The notes under the pieces were generated by a model, which saw only the letters and a list, made by a program, of their open reading frames with translations, searched no databases and was not told the origin of the DNA. This document shows positions 44,287 to 52,809 of a stretch of DNA of 64,000 bases, piece after piece. The stretch is taken from assembly GCA_027452245.1 (NCBI GenBank), contig DAIDGW010000035.1:29961-93960 (forward strand), written 5' to 3'. Position numbers and translations under genes: made by a program. The DNA is from Acidobacteriaceae bacterium (GTDB lineage Bacteria > Acidobacteriota > Terriglobia > Terriglobales > Acidobacteriaceae). Every line of letters starts with the position of its first letter. Position 1 is the first letter of the stretch.

Positions 44287-45282
44287 ATGGAGTACATCAA
44301 TTTTGGAAAGACGGGTTTGAAGGTTTCGCGGATTTGCCTGGGATGCATGAGCTATGGGGCCCCGGCAAAAGGTCCGCTGACACCGGGCAGCCATGCCTGG
44401 ACTTTGAATGAGCAAGACAGCCAGCCGTTTCTGCGGCAGGCGCTGGATCTCGGAATCAATTTTTTTGACACGGCAAACGTGTATTCGGCGGGCACGAGTG
44501 AAGAAGTGGTCGGCCGATTTCTCCAGGGAAATACGCGGCGCGAACAGGTGGTTCTTGCAACCAAGGTGCAAGGCAGGATGCGCGACGATCCCAACGGACG
44601 TGGCCTGTCACGGAAAGAGATTTGTTTTGAGCTCGATCAGAGCCTGCGGCGACTGCAGACCGACTACGTGGATCTGTATCAGATCCATCGTTGGGATTAT
44701 GAGACGCCGATTGAGGAGACGCTGGAAGCGCTGCACGATGCGGTCAAGGCAGGAAAGGTGCGGTACATCGGGGCGTCGTCGATGTACTCGTGGCAGTTTG
44801 CGAAGTGCCTGTACCTGGCCGATCTTCACGGATGGACGCGGTTTGTTTCCATGCAAAATTATTACAACCTGATTTACCGCGAGGAAGAGCGCGAGATGAT
44901 GGGTCTGTGCCGGCAGGAAGGGATTGCGGTGATTCCATGGAGTCCGCTGGCGCGCGGGAGGCTGGCGCGTCCGTGGAAGACGGAGACGAAGCGCTCCGAT
45001 ACCGACCAGTTTGGCAAGAGTCTTTACGAACACACGGAAGAGAACGATCACCAGGTTGTGGATCGCGTCGGCGAAATTGCCGAAAAGCGAGGGGTTCCGC
45101 GGGCGCAGGTGTCGCTGGCGTGGCTGCTGAGCAAGCCGGGAGTGACGGCACCGATAGTGGGTGCCACGCAGCCGGAGCATCTTGCCGATGCGGTAGCGGC
45201 GCTCGATGTTCGCCTTACGGATGAAGAAACTGCGCGGCTGGAGGAGCTTTACAGGCCGCATCCGGTGCTGGGGTTCAGCTGA
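44287..45282 (+). CDS. Aldo/keto reductase
   Basis: A 331-residue NADPH-dependent (beta/alpha)8 oxidoreductase of the YajO/AKR11-14-like type. It starts MEYINFGKTGLKVSRICLGCMSYG. The catalytic tetrad region is visible: INFFDTANVYSAGTSEEVVG (Asp, Tyr), LATKVQGRM (Lys) and YVDLYQIHRWDYETPIEETLEAL (His). The cofactor end is VSLAWLLSKPGVTAPIVGATQPEHLADAVAALDVRLTDEE. It reduces an aldehyde or ketone; the substrate is unknown. It seems to be a single-gene unit. Confidence 0.93.
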   Translation: MEYINFGKTGLKVSRICLGCMSYGAPAKGPLTPGSHAWTLNEQDSQPFLRQALDLGINFFDTANVYSAGTSEEVVGRFLQGNTRREQVVLATKVQGRMRDDPNGRGLSRKEICFELDQSLRRLQTDYVDLYQIHRWDYETPIEETLEALHDAVKAGKVRYIGASSMYSWQFAKCLYLADLHGWTRFVSMQNYYNLIYREEEREMMGLCRQEGIAVIPWSPLARGRLARPWKTETKRSDTDQFGKSLYEHTEENDHQVVDRVGEIAEKRGVPRAQVSLAWLLSKPGVTAPIVGATQPEHLADAVAALDVRLTDEETARLEELYRPHPVLGFS

Positions 45283-45338
45283 GCGGTTGGCGAATCTATC
45301 TGGGTGGAAGGGGCATCTATTACCGGAAGGACGAACCA

Positions 45339-46532
45339 TTGAATAGCGTAGTCGATCAACCCCAGGAATTATCGCCGCATCTGCAAACCAGGCATTCCGG
45401 GCACAGAGTACCGCGCTCCGGGATGGCCATTTTCGTTTTCCTCGGCGTCGTTCAATCGATCATCTTCTTCGCACACTGGGTGGTGTATCAGACCTGGACC
45501 TCATTCCGAGGTGCGGCGGATTTCGGCGGAGTGACCGACTTACGAATCGCACTGGCATTGCTGTCGATGAGCTTCGTGACGGCCAGCGTGCTCTCGCGGA
45601 GCTACTCAAATTTTCTGGTGAACTCGTTTTACAAAGTGGCCAGCGTCTGGATGGGGCTGCTCAATTTTCTGGTGGTTGCCTCGGTAGTGTGCTGGCTGCT
45701 GGCGGCAGGGGCGGCCATCGCGGGATCGTCGGGCATCATGCCGCAGGTTTTGCTGGTTATGTTTGGACTGGCAGGGGGCGCAACCGTCTACGGCGTGATC
45801 AACGCGCGGATGATTCGAATCCGGAAAATCCAGGTAAGACTGGAAAACCTCCCCAAGAATTGGCGGGGGCGGATAGCGGCGCTGGTGTCGGATATTCATG
45901 TGGGCCCGGTGAATGCGGTGGGATTTATGAGGCGCGTGGTGTCCCGCATCGCGGCAGCACAGCCGGAGATTGTTTTCATTGCGGGCGATTTTTACGACGG
46001 AACCAAAGTAGACGCGATGGCTCTGGCATCACCCTGGGAAAATTTGTCGACACCCCTAGGAACGTATTTTGTGACAGGCAATCACGAAGAGTTTTCCGAT
46101 CCCAAACCCTTTCTGGACGCGATTTCGGGCGCGGGAATTCGCGTTTTGAGCAACGAGAAGATCAACGTAGATGGCATGCAGATCGCCGGCATCAACGACC
46201 GCGATCTGGCGGATCCCGGCAATTTGAGGATGCTTCTGCAATCGCTCGAACTGAATCGCGACCAGCCAAGCGTTTTGCTGGCGCATACACCGGGGCGTGT
46301 GCCGATTGCGGAACAGGAAGGAATCTCCTTGCAACTTTCGGGTCACACGCACGGGGGACAAGTTTTCCCTTTCACCTGGTTTACTGAACGAATCTTCCGG
46401 CAATTTACTTATGGGTTGACCCAGTTCGGCTCGATGAACGTGTTTACGTCGTATGGCGTGGGAACGTGGGGGCCTCCGCTGCGGGTGGGCACACACCCGG
46501 AGATTGTGCTGATTGAATTTGTTGGAAGTTAA
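45339..46532 (+). CDS. Membrane-anchored metallophosphoesterase (YkuE/YaeI-like)
   Basis: A 397-residue protein. Four hydrophobic helices (residues 28-150) precede a calcineurin-like phosphoesterase domain with the complete metal motifs: VSDIHVGPVN near residue 187, FIAGDFYDGTKVD, FVTGNHEEFSD, SVLLAHTPGR and LQLSGHTHGGQVFPF. The layout resembles YkuE and YaeI proteins, which act on lipid or nucleotide phosphates at the membrane. The start is a TTG at 45339 with a GGAAGGA ribosome site nine bases ahead; ATG 45423 is an alternative. Confidence 0.87.
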   Translation: MNSVVDQPQELSPHLQTRHSGHRVPRSGMAIFVFLGVVQSIIFFAHWVVYQTWTSFRGAADFGGVTDLRIALALLSMSFVTASVLSRSYSNFLVNSFYKVASVWMGLLNFLVVASVVCWLLAAGAAIAGSSGIMPQVLLVMFGLAGGATVYGVINARMIRIRKIQVRLENLPKNWRGRIAALVSDIHVGPVNAVGFMRRVVSRIAAAQPEIVFIAGDFYDGTKVDAMALASPWENLSTPLGTYFVTGNHEEFSDPKPFLDAISGAGIRVLSNEKINVDGMQIAGINDRDLADPGNLRMLLQSLELNRDQPSVLLAHTPGRVPIAEQEGISLQLSGHTHGGQVFPFTWFTERIFRQFTYGLTQFGSMNVFTSYGVGTWGPPLRVGTHPEIVLIEFVGS

Positions 46533-46540
46533 GAAAGTGG

Positions 46541-46598
46541 GCGGGGCCAGGTTGCAAAGGTTCCCCAGTTTCAGCAAGTAAACTCTCTTTGCCCCCGC
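46541..46598. terminator. Possible two-part stem between convergent genes
   Basis: GCGGGG (46541-46546) with CCCCGC (46593-46598) and, nested inside, GCAAAG (46554-46559) with CTTTGC (46587-46592) form a collinear stem with a left-side bulge, in the 75-base gap between the convergent phosphoesterase and TonB receptor genes. There is no strong T tract. Confidence 0.35.
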
Positions 46599-46607
46599 AA
46601 TTCTGTT

Positions 46608-49600
46608 CTAGAAGGTCACTCGCATGGAAAATTCGATCTGGCGGGGGGCACCGAGAGCAAACGCACCGGAGCCGAGTCCGATGCGGTTACTGGCCGGCTG
46701 GCTGTTGGATGTCGTATTGACATAGCCTGCAGGCTGAGCGATGCCGGGAATCAGGGGCTGGAGAACGCCGCTCAGCGGATTGCTGGGTCCGTCAAAGTTT
46801 ACGATATTCGCAACGTTGAACACCGAGACAGCTGGTTCGATCGTGAAATACTCGCGATACTTAAAGACCCAACTCAAATTCAAGTCAGCGGTACGTAGCC
46901 ATCCCATGGGAGCGGGAAAGTAAGAGGTGGGATAGACCACGGGCTGCACGCCGCCCAGGGCGGTAAGTTGCGCCTGAGTTATCAGGCCGCTGCCGATCAG
47001 TGTCTGGCCCGCAGGGGTCGGCTGGCCGGCGGATTTCGTGTCGTAGGTGGTGATGTAGTTGTTGATGTTTCCGGTCTTCACGGTATGGCCGTAGGATCCA
47101 ATGTTGGTTCCAGGGAGCACATCACCGAAAGCTCCATTGGAGGCGAAGCTGCCATCGCCGGTGCCGTCGCCGGTAACGTCAGTGACGAAGATTCCGCCCG
47201 GCAGGCCGGTGGGAGGAAGTGTGACGGTAAGCGGCAGGCCGCTGTAGAAGTGTCCGATCATGCCGAAGCGGAAATGGAAGGGCAGATCCATGGTGCCGCC
47301 GAAGGAGATCTGGTGGGTGCGGTCGAGCCCATTCGGTCCGAGGTACTTCAGAGGAGTATTGAAATCAGTAGCGATGCTGGCGAAGCTGGTGTCGGCGGCG
47401 TTGGAGACATTGCGCTGGAGTTGATATGAGATCTGCAGATCAAAGCTCTTGATGTGCGGATAGGGATTGTCGACATGCTGCTTCAGGGAAACCTGGAAAG
47501 CGTTGTCGACCGCGCGGCCGATGGGGAACAGCATTTGATTGGCGCCCAAGGCGGGATTGACACCGCCGAACGCAGCATATGGAGCTCCGGCATGGGGACA
47601 GGTCTGACCGCCGCAGAGCGCGTAGCCGGAATCGAGACCGTTGGCTGCGAAATCACTGATGGTACCGGCATAGGGATCAATGCCGCCGGCGGTGTAGTTT
47701 GCATTGTAGTGAGCCAAATAGCAAGTCACCATGGCGGGGCCGAGCGGCAGGGAGGGACATCCAGCAGCGGCGGATCCGGCGTTGTTGCTGGCGGTAGCGA
47801 GGATCGCGTTGCGCGCGGCGGGAGTATTGAAGAACCGAGCATCGCCGACGTGATTCGTATCGACGGCCAGCAGCGAATGAGACTCGACGTTGCGCAGAAC
47901 GTCCATGGTGAAAACCGTGCCTGGGCGGAGTTCGTGCTGGATTCCGAAGTTCATTTCCACCGAGCGCGGCGTCAGATAGTTGGGATAAAGCGGAGCGGCG
48001 CCATTGACATGCATACCATCCGCGAGGGAAGTTCCGACGAAAGATGGATTAGGAGCTTTATTGCTCATGGCGTTGGAGGCGGCCTGATAGGCTGCCTGGT
48101 TTGCCAGGATCTGAGGAATCACACTGGCGATGGGCTTGCCGCAAATATCGCTCCAGTTCTGGGTAGCGCCGTTGGGCAGAGTGAGCAGGTTGGCCTGACT
48201 GTTATTACAGACGGTGGGAGTAGAGAGGAAGCGACCGGACTGCAACCGAGCCATACGGTCGTAGGCGAGGTTCTTCCAGAGATTGCTTTCGTAGAAGAGT
48301 CCGATACCGCCGCGGACGACTGTGGTGCCTTTACCAGAGGGGTCCCAAGCCATGCCCAACTGAGGAGCGAAGTTGCGGTTTGGCTGGCGGACGCTGTTCC
48401 CAAGCGAACTAAAGTACAAATTATCGAATTGATAAAGAGCGGGGATGGTTGGCAGATCACTGTCCGTACGCCAGGTATCACGTACGTAGCGCATGCCATA
48501 GGTCAGAGTGAAGTTCGTTCTGACCTTCCAGGAGTCACCGATGTAAGCCGAGATGCGATTATCGGGGCCGAACCCACCTCCGGGAAATCCAAAGGCGGAA
48601 ACCTCCGTGGCGAAACCCTGCCCGTTCCCAAGTTGAATGGTTTGAGCGGGATAGTTCAGCGGATTGGAGGCCCCTCCGGGAAGCGTAAGACATGCGCCGG
48701 AGCAGGAAGTGGTAAGAGCGGAAACCGCGGGCGCGAGATTCATAGGACTGGAGAAGCCTCCAGCCATGATGCGATTCCAACCCCCGCCGTAGCTAATAAT
48801 ATGCGAACCGAGGACGCGGCTGCCGTTGTAGGTAAATTGATGATCAGACTGATACGTTTGCTGTGGAGCAAGGTAACTTGGGCCCGAACAGAAGGTATCA
48901 GCAGCGGGAATCAGACAATTGGGGTCGCTGCCAATCGCGAGTTCGACGCCGGGAGCGGGATTAAAGATGCTCGATCCGGCGGTCGCGTCAGTAATCTGAT
49001 TGCGAAACTTCATGTATCCGAAACGGAAGCTGTGAGTGTACTGGCCGGTAACGAAGTCGAGGCCGATTGCATGGCTGGGGACGTGGTTCACATCATTAAA
49101 CGGCTGGAAAGACATGGGAAGGATGGCAGAAACGTCTCTGTTCTGATCGTAGGCGAAACGATAGAAGAAGTGATATTTCCCATGGATTTGCCAATCGATG
49201 CGAGCCGATCCATTGGTTTCGCGGAAGGGGGAATTGAAGGTTCCGGTCAGCCCGGAAAAATTGCCCCAGGGAAGGACAGTATCGAGAAAATCCTGCTTGG
49301 TGTGCTCGATATCAACAAAGAAGAAGGCCTTGTCTTTGATGATCGGGCCGCCCACATTCCCGCCAAACTGGTTACGCTGGAAACGGTTGTGGGTGCCTCC
49401 GGGAAGATTGGCGTCAAAGGATTGGTCGCGGAAAAATCCGAAGGCTTCGCCATGAACCCGGTTTGTACCATATTTTGTGGTGACGTTCACGGAACCTGTT
49501 GAGGTCAATCCGGTGGACAGGTTAAGCATGGATTGTTGCAGTTGGAATTGCTGTACGTCGCTGGCGGGAATGTTTTGGGTGGTTGTACCGGAAACCTCGT

Positions 49601-50255
49601 TGGTAATGTCCTGGCCGTCGAGTTCGAAGAGGTCGGACCTTCCATAGCGGCCGTCGAAGGACAGAGACAACAGTCCAGTTTTTGTGGGACCGAGATTGAG
49701 GCCATCCTGGGTTTGGATGCCGGGTTCGAGTTGCGCGAGGTCCAAGAAGTTGGGCCCGTTAAGGGGGAGATTTTCAATTTCGCGCGAAGTGGCGACCTGT
49801 TGAACAGTCGCTTGTTCGGTTGCGGCAGAAGTTACGTCAATCTGGGTCTTGACGACTTGAGAAACTTGCCCAGCCTGCAACTTGATATTTCCGGACGCAG
49901 TAATGCCGACCTTCACGGCAACATCGAGTTGTGCAGTCTTAAATCCAGGAACAGCGACGACCAAGGTGTAATCGCCGGGGATAAGCGCGCCGGATGTGTA
50001 GGTGCCCTCGGAATTCGTGTTTACGGTGACAACAAGGCCAATGGCCTTGTTGGTAATCGTGACCTTAGCGCCGGTGACGACATCATAGGAGGGATCAACG
50101 ATCACTCCCTGAATGCTGCCGCTGTAAACCGTGGTTTGGGCGATGGCGAAAATAGATGCAAGAAAACAGCCTAAAGAAAGAAAAAACCAGGAGCGAAGCC
50201 GCCTCCGCACCTGACCGTAGCACAGCATTTCTTGACCTTTGGTCCACAACATCAT
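46608..50255 (-). CDS. TonB-dependent receptor with carboxypeptidase-regulatory-like domain
   Basis: An outer-membrane receptor of about 1,215 residues, of the Oar-like class expanded in acidobacteria. After a signal peptide (SWFFLSLGCFLASIFAIAQ) comes a CarboxypepD_reg-like beta-sandwich (GSIQGVIVDPSYDVVTGAKVTITN...TYTSGALIPGDYTLVVAVPGFKT), then the plug (VATSREIENLPLNGPNFLDLAQLEPGIQ) and a long beta-barrel ending in aromatic FSMRVTF. These receptors import glycans or other large nutrients with TonB energy; the ligand is unknown. The track start 50294 is less likely than ATG 50255, which has GGAGAAG upstream. The long plus-strand ORF 47454..49502 is its shadow. Confidence 0.92.
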   Translation of the reverse strand: MMLWTKGQEMLCYGQVRRRLRSWFFLSLGCFLASIFAIAQTTVYSGSIQGVIVDPSYDVVTGAKVTITNKAIGLVVTVNTNSEGTYTSGALIPGDYTLVVAVPGFKTAQLDVAVKVGITASGNIKLQAGQVSQVVKTQIDVTSAATEQATVQQVATSREIENLPLNGPNFLDLAQLEPGIQTQDGLNLGPTKTGLLSLSFDGRYGRSDLFELDGQDITNEVSGTTTQNIPASDVQQFQLQQSMLNLSTGLTSTGSVNVTTKYGTNRVHGEAFGFFRDQSFDANLPGGTHNRFQRNQFGGNVGGPIIKDKAFFFVDIEHTKQDFLDTVLPWGNFSGLTGTFNSPFRETNGSARIDWQIHGKYHFFYRFAYDQNRDVSAILPMSFQPFNDVNHVPSHAIGLDFVTGQYTHSFRFGYMKFRNQITDATAGSSIFNPAPGVELAIGSDPNCLIPAADTFCSGPSYLAPQQTYQSDHQFTYNGSRVLGSHIISYGGGWNRIMAGGFSSPMNLAPAVSALTTSCSGACLTLPGGASNPLNYPAQTIQLGNGQGFATEVSAFGFPGGGFGPDNRISAYIGDSWKVRTNFTLTYGMRYVRDTWRTDSDLPTIPALYQFDNLYFSSLGNSVRQPNRNFAPQLGMAWDPSGKGTTVVRGGIGLFYESNLWKNLAYDRMARLQSGRFLSTPTVCNNSQANLLTLPNGATQNWSDICGKPIASVIPQILANQAAYQAASNAMSNKAPNPSFVGTSLADGMHVNGAAPLYPNYLTPRSVEMNFGIQHELRPGTVFTMDVLRNVESHSLLAVDTNHVGDARFFNTPAARNAILATASNNAGSAAAGCPSLPLGPAMVTCYLAHYNANYTAGGIDPYAGTISDFAANGLDSGYALCGGQTCPHAGAPYAAFGGVNPALGANQMLFPIGRAVDNAFQVSLKQHVDNPYPHIKSFDLQISYQLQRNVSNAADTSFASIATDFNTPLKYLGPNGLDRTHQISFGGTMDLPFHFRFGMIGHFYSGLPLTVTLPPTGLPGGIFVTDVTGDGTGDGSFASNGAFGDVLPGTNIGSYGHTVKTGNINNYITTYDTKSAGQPTPAGQTLIGSGLITQAQLTALGGVQPVVYPTSYFPAPMGWLRTADLNLSWVFKYREYFTIEPAVSVFNVANIVNFDGPSNPLSGVLQPLIPGIAQPAGYVNTTSNSQPASNRIGLGSGAFALGAPRQIEFSMRVTF

Positions 50256-50422
50256 GGTCACACTCTTCTCCGCAGAACCAGAAGACAGACACATTCAAAA
50301 GCTCCAACAGTGTTGCTGCCTGAAGATCTTCCTGAGACGCTCCCTTTCACGAAAACACATTGCGGCTGGGGGACTGCTCCAGTCCGCCTGTGTATCTGAG
50401 GGCTGTGAAAGGCGAATTTTAG

Positions 50423-50451
50423 ATTCTGTACTTTGGATGCAAAAATTGCAA
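50423..50451 (-). promoter_or_regulatory. Candidate promoter of the TonB receptor gene
   Basis: On the minus strand TTGCAA, a 17-base spacer and CAGAAT lie about 170 bases before the receptor ATG. Each box matches the sigma-70 consensus at four of six positions, so this is only moderate. A LacI-type palindrome lies 80 bases further upstream. Confidence 0.35.
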
Positions 50452-50532
50452 GGAACACTGCCGGAAAGGCACGACCAGTTTGAGCGGGAAACTCTTCAAA
50501 TGCGAGCATTTAGGCTGAAAACGCGTCGGTTT

Positions 50533-50544
50533 GGAAGCGCTTCC
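50533..50544. promoter_or_regulatory. LacI-family-type operator palindrome GGAAGCGCTTCC
   Basis: A perfect 12-base palindrome with the central GCGC and flanking T/A tracts (TTTGGAAGCGCTTCCTTTTG) typical of LacI/GalR-family operators. It lies about 280 bases upstream of the TonB receptor start and about 95 bases beyond the cysH stop, so the receptor is the likelier target. Confidence 0.5.
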
Positions 50545-50636
50545 TTTTGATTTCGCGCACTCGAAAATGCCGGGGGCTTGCGAAGCGGACAAACTGGAGC
50601 GTCCTCTCTCAATTTTGTATGGGTTGCAGGGAGAAA

Positions 50637-51395
50637 TCAGGTTTCGGACTGCGGCGAACTGGAACCATGCAGTCCACATTCGGTTTTGGCGAAACCGGGC
50701 CAGCGACCGGCGCGAGGATCCTCGCCGGCAGAAACAGCACGCGTGCAGTGAGTGCAGCCGATGGTAGGATAGTTCTGCTGATGCAAGGGATTGAACGGAA
50801 CATCATACCGGTAGATGTAATCCCACACCTGGGCTGAGGTCCAATCGACGATGGGATTGATCTTAATCAGCCCGAACGAGGCGTCCCATTCAATTCGACG
50901 AGCGTGAGCGCGAGCGGAGGTCTGATCTCGGCGGATGCTGGTGATCCAGGCATTAAGTGTTCGCAGGTGCTGACGCAGGGGCTCAACCTTGCGCAGGCGG
51001 CAACACTGGTCGGGATCGCGTTCCCACAAATGCGGGCCATGGAGGCGGTCCTGTTCCTCGGGAGAAAGCTGGGGATAAATGCGCTCAATTGTGATGCCAT
51101 AGCGCCGCTCAATTGCTTCCATCAGCGAATACGTTTCCGGAAAAAGAAATTCGGTGTCGAGGGTAAACAGACGAAAGCGCACGCCCAGGCGCGATGCCAT
51201 ATCGGTGACAGTAACGCCTTCAGCCCCGAAGGCGGAAGAGACAGCAACTCGATCCCCAAAGGTCTGAAGAGCCCAGCGCAGGGTGTGTGCTGGAGTCCAC
51301 GACTCAGCCTGGGACTGCAATCCGGCCAGCAAATCCTGGCCATGCAAACGGTCATTCACGCAACTGGCTCCTTGGGTTGTAGAACGACTTGGCAT
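50637..51395 (-). CDS. cysH: Assimilatory adenylyl-sulfate (APS) reductase
   Basis: Reduces activated sulfate to sulfite. The 252-residue protein has the PP-loop-type fold (VAVSSAFGAEGVTVTDMASRLG), the substrate arginine region SIRRDQTSAR, and the paired-cysteine signature CC (DQCCRLRKVEPL) plus CTHC (TIGCTHCTRAV). These ligate a 4Fe-4S cluster and mark APS rather than PAPS reductases. The C-terminal ECGLH carries the catalytic cysteine. It is the last gene of the operon; its ATG lies 40 bases inside the SUMT gene. Confidence 0.94.
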   Translation of the reverse strand: MPSRSTTQGASCVNDRLHGQDLLAGLQSQAESWTPAHTLRWALQTFGDRVAVSSAFGAEGVTVTDMASRLGVRFRLFTLDTEFLFPETYSLMEAIERRYGITIERIYPQLSPEEQDRLHGPHLWERDPDQCCRLRKVEPLRQHLRTLNAWITSIRRDQTSARAHARRIEWDASFGLIKINPIVDWTSAQVWDYIYRYDVPFNPLHQQNYPTIGCTHCTRAVSAGEDPRAGRWPGFAKTECGLHGSSSPQSET

Positions 51396-52195
51396 TCCGA
51401 CAGTAGATTCTGAAGGATATCAGGGGGAAGAAGGTGTGCGATTCCGGTCTTAGGGGGCGATGTGGAAATCGGCGATGCATTCGAGCAAGCGGCGAACTGA
51501 ACGACGTCGCCGATGATCAGCAGGGCGGGAGCGGGCAGAACGGGGAGTTCTCTCAATTTCTGAAGAGAAGTGAGAGCCAATTCTTCGGCGGGAGTAGTAG
51601 CACGCGAGATTATGGCACAGGGAGTTTCACGCGAAACTCCAGCACGAACGAGGCGACGAGAAACTTCGGCGTAACCCGTACCAGGCATGTAAATGACCAG
51701 CGTGGCTCCGGGGACAATGAATTTTTCCCAGACAACGTCTTCAACGCTGGCGGCGGAGTGGGCTGTAATGAAAATAACGGCTGAAGAAACTCCACGAAGG
51801 GTCAATGGGAGTTGGGACGAAGCGGCCGCTCCAAGGGCAGAGGTCACGCCCGGAATGACTTCGCATTTGATTCCGGCCGCGCGCAAGGCTTGGAGTTCTT
51901 CGCCGGCGCGGCCGAAGATCATAGGATCGCCGCTCTTGAAGCGTACAACATGGAGTCCAGAAGCGGCGAGGGAGACCAAAAGAAAGCTGATTTCCTCCTG
52001 ACTGATTTTCTTTGCAGCGCAGCGCTTGCCGACGTTGAGGATTCGGATGCGAGGAGGGATCAGCTTAAGGATCTCGGGGAAAACGAGATCGTCATGCAAA
52101 ACCACGTCGGCTGATTGCAGCAGACGCAGGGCTTTCAGAGTAAGCAAATCCGGATCGCCCGGTCCGGCGCCAACCAAGGAGACTTTGCCTTTCAC
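51356..52195 (-). CDS. cobA: Uroporphyrinogen-III C-methyltransferase (SUMT)
   Basis: Adds two SAM methyl groups to uroporphyrinogen III to give precorrin-2, the entry to sirohaem, the cofactor of the sulfite reductase encoded in the same operon. The 279-residue protein has the family motifs VSLVGAGPGDPDLLTLKALRLLQSADVVLHDDLV at the N-terminus, VRFKSGDPMIFGRAGEELQALRAAGI near residue 85 and EVIPGVTSALGAAASSQLPLTLRG near 112. It overlaps the precorrin-2 dehydrogenase gene by four bases. Confidence 0.95.
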   Translation of the reverse strand: MKGKVSLVGAGPGDPDLLTLKALRLLQSADVVLHDDLVFPEILKLIPPRIRILNVGKRCAAKKISQEEISFLLVSLAASGLHVVRFKSGDPMIFGRAGEELQALRAAGIKCEVIPGVTSALGAAASSQLPLTLRGVSSAVIFITAHSAASVEDVVWEKFIVPGATLVIYMPGTGYAEVSRRLVRAGVSRETPCAIISRATTPAEELALTSLQKLRELPVLPAPALLIIGDVVQFAACSNASPISTSPPKTGIAHLLPPDILQNLLSECQVVLQPKEPVA

Positions 52196-52809
52196 GCGCG
52201 GACTCCTTCCACCGGCTGTTTCTGTCTGTCTCGCGCCAGTTCAAACGCTTGCCGGCTGGCGAGGGAGTGCAATAGTTCGCTTTTGGTTTCAGGATCAAGA
52301 TCGCTGGCAAGGATCAGCTTTCGCGTTTCTCCAAGTTCGGCGACCCAAGGCGCATAAGCTGGTCCGAACTGCGTTTCAAGTTGCCTCCGCAATTTCTGCG
52401 CCAACGACGGGCTTTGGCCAGCGGTGGAGATGGCAATCTGGAGATAGCCGCGGCGGACGACCGCGGGATAGAAAAAGTCGGAGAGATCCGGGACATCGAC
52501 GACATTGCAGAGCACCCCGCGTTTTTGTGATTCGAGGAATATCGATTCGTCGAGAGAACGGGCACGGGTGGCGGCGATTACGAGAAAAACGTCGTCCAAG
52601 TCTTCGGGGGCGAAACCTCGAATGATGAGTTCAACTGTTCCCTGCTGGGCCCATGCGCGAACACGTTCGGAGGCTTCGCAGGCGACAACACGGATGAGAG
52701 CACCGGTGTCGAGGAGTCCGGCAATCTTCTGCTCTCCAACTGCGCCCGCACCCACGACGAGGCAGCGGCGGCCGGCAAGCTTCAGGAATACGGGAAACAG
52801 AGCGGTCAT
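52192..52809 (-). CDS. Precorrin-2 dehydrogenase / sirohydrochlorin ferrochelatase-type protein
   Basis: Corresponds to the N-terminal half of CysG (or Met8p/SirC): NAD-dependent oxidation of precorrin-2 and possibly iron insertion. ATG 52809 (MTALFPVFLKLAGRRCLVVGAGAVGEQKIAGLLDTGALIRVV) gives 205 residues with the Rossmann motif; the track's N-terminal 113 arginine-rich residues are read-through of the reductase gene. VIAATRARSLDESIFLESQKRGVLCNVVDVPDLSDFFYPAVVRRGYLQIAISTAGQSPSLAQKLR is the typical SirC block. ATGA overlaps link it to both neighbours. Confidence 0.93.
   Translation of the reverse strand: MTALFPVFLKLAGRRCLVVGAGAVGEQKIAGLLDTGALIRVVACEASERVRAWAQQGTVELIIRGFAPEDLDDVFLVIAATRARSLDESIFLESQKRGVLCNVVDVPDLSDFFYPAVVRRGYLQIAISTAGQSPSLAQKLRRQLETQFGPAYAPWVAELGETRKLILASDLDPETKSELLHSLASRQAFELARDRQKQPVEGVRA

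Noticed and set aside
47454-49502. 682-residue plus-strand ORF opposite the TonB receptor
   Set aside because: It is antisense to a well-supported receptor, its translation is glycine/valine-rich without domains, and long antisense frames are expected in G+C-rich genes.
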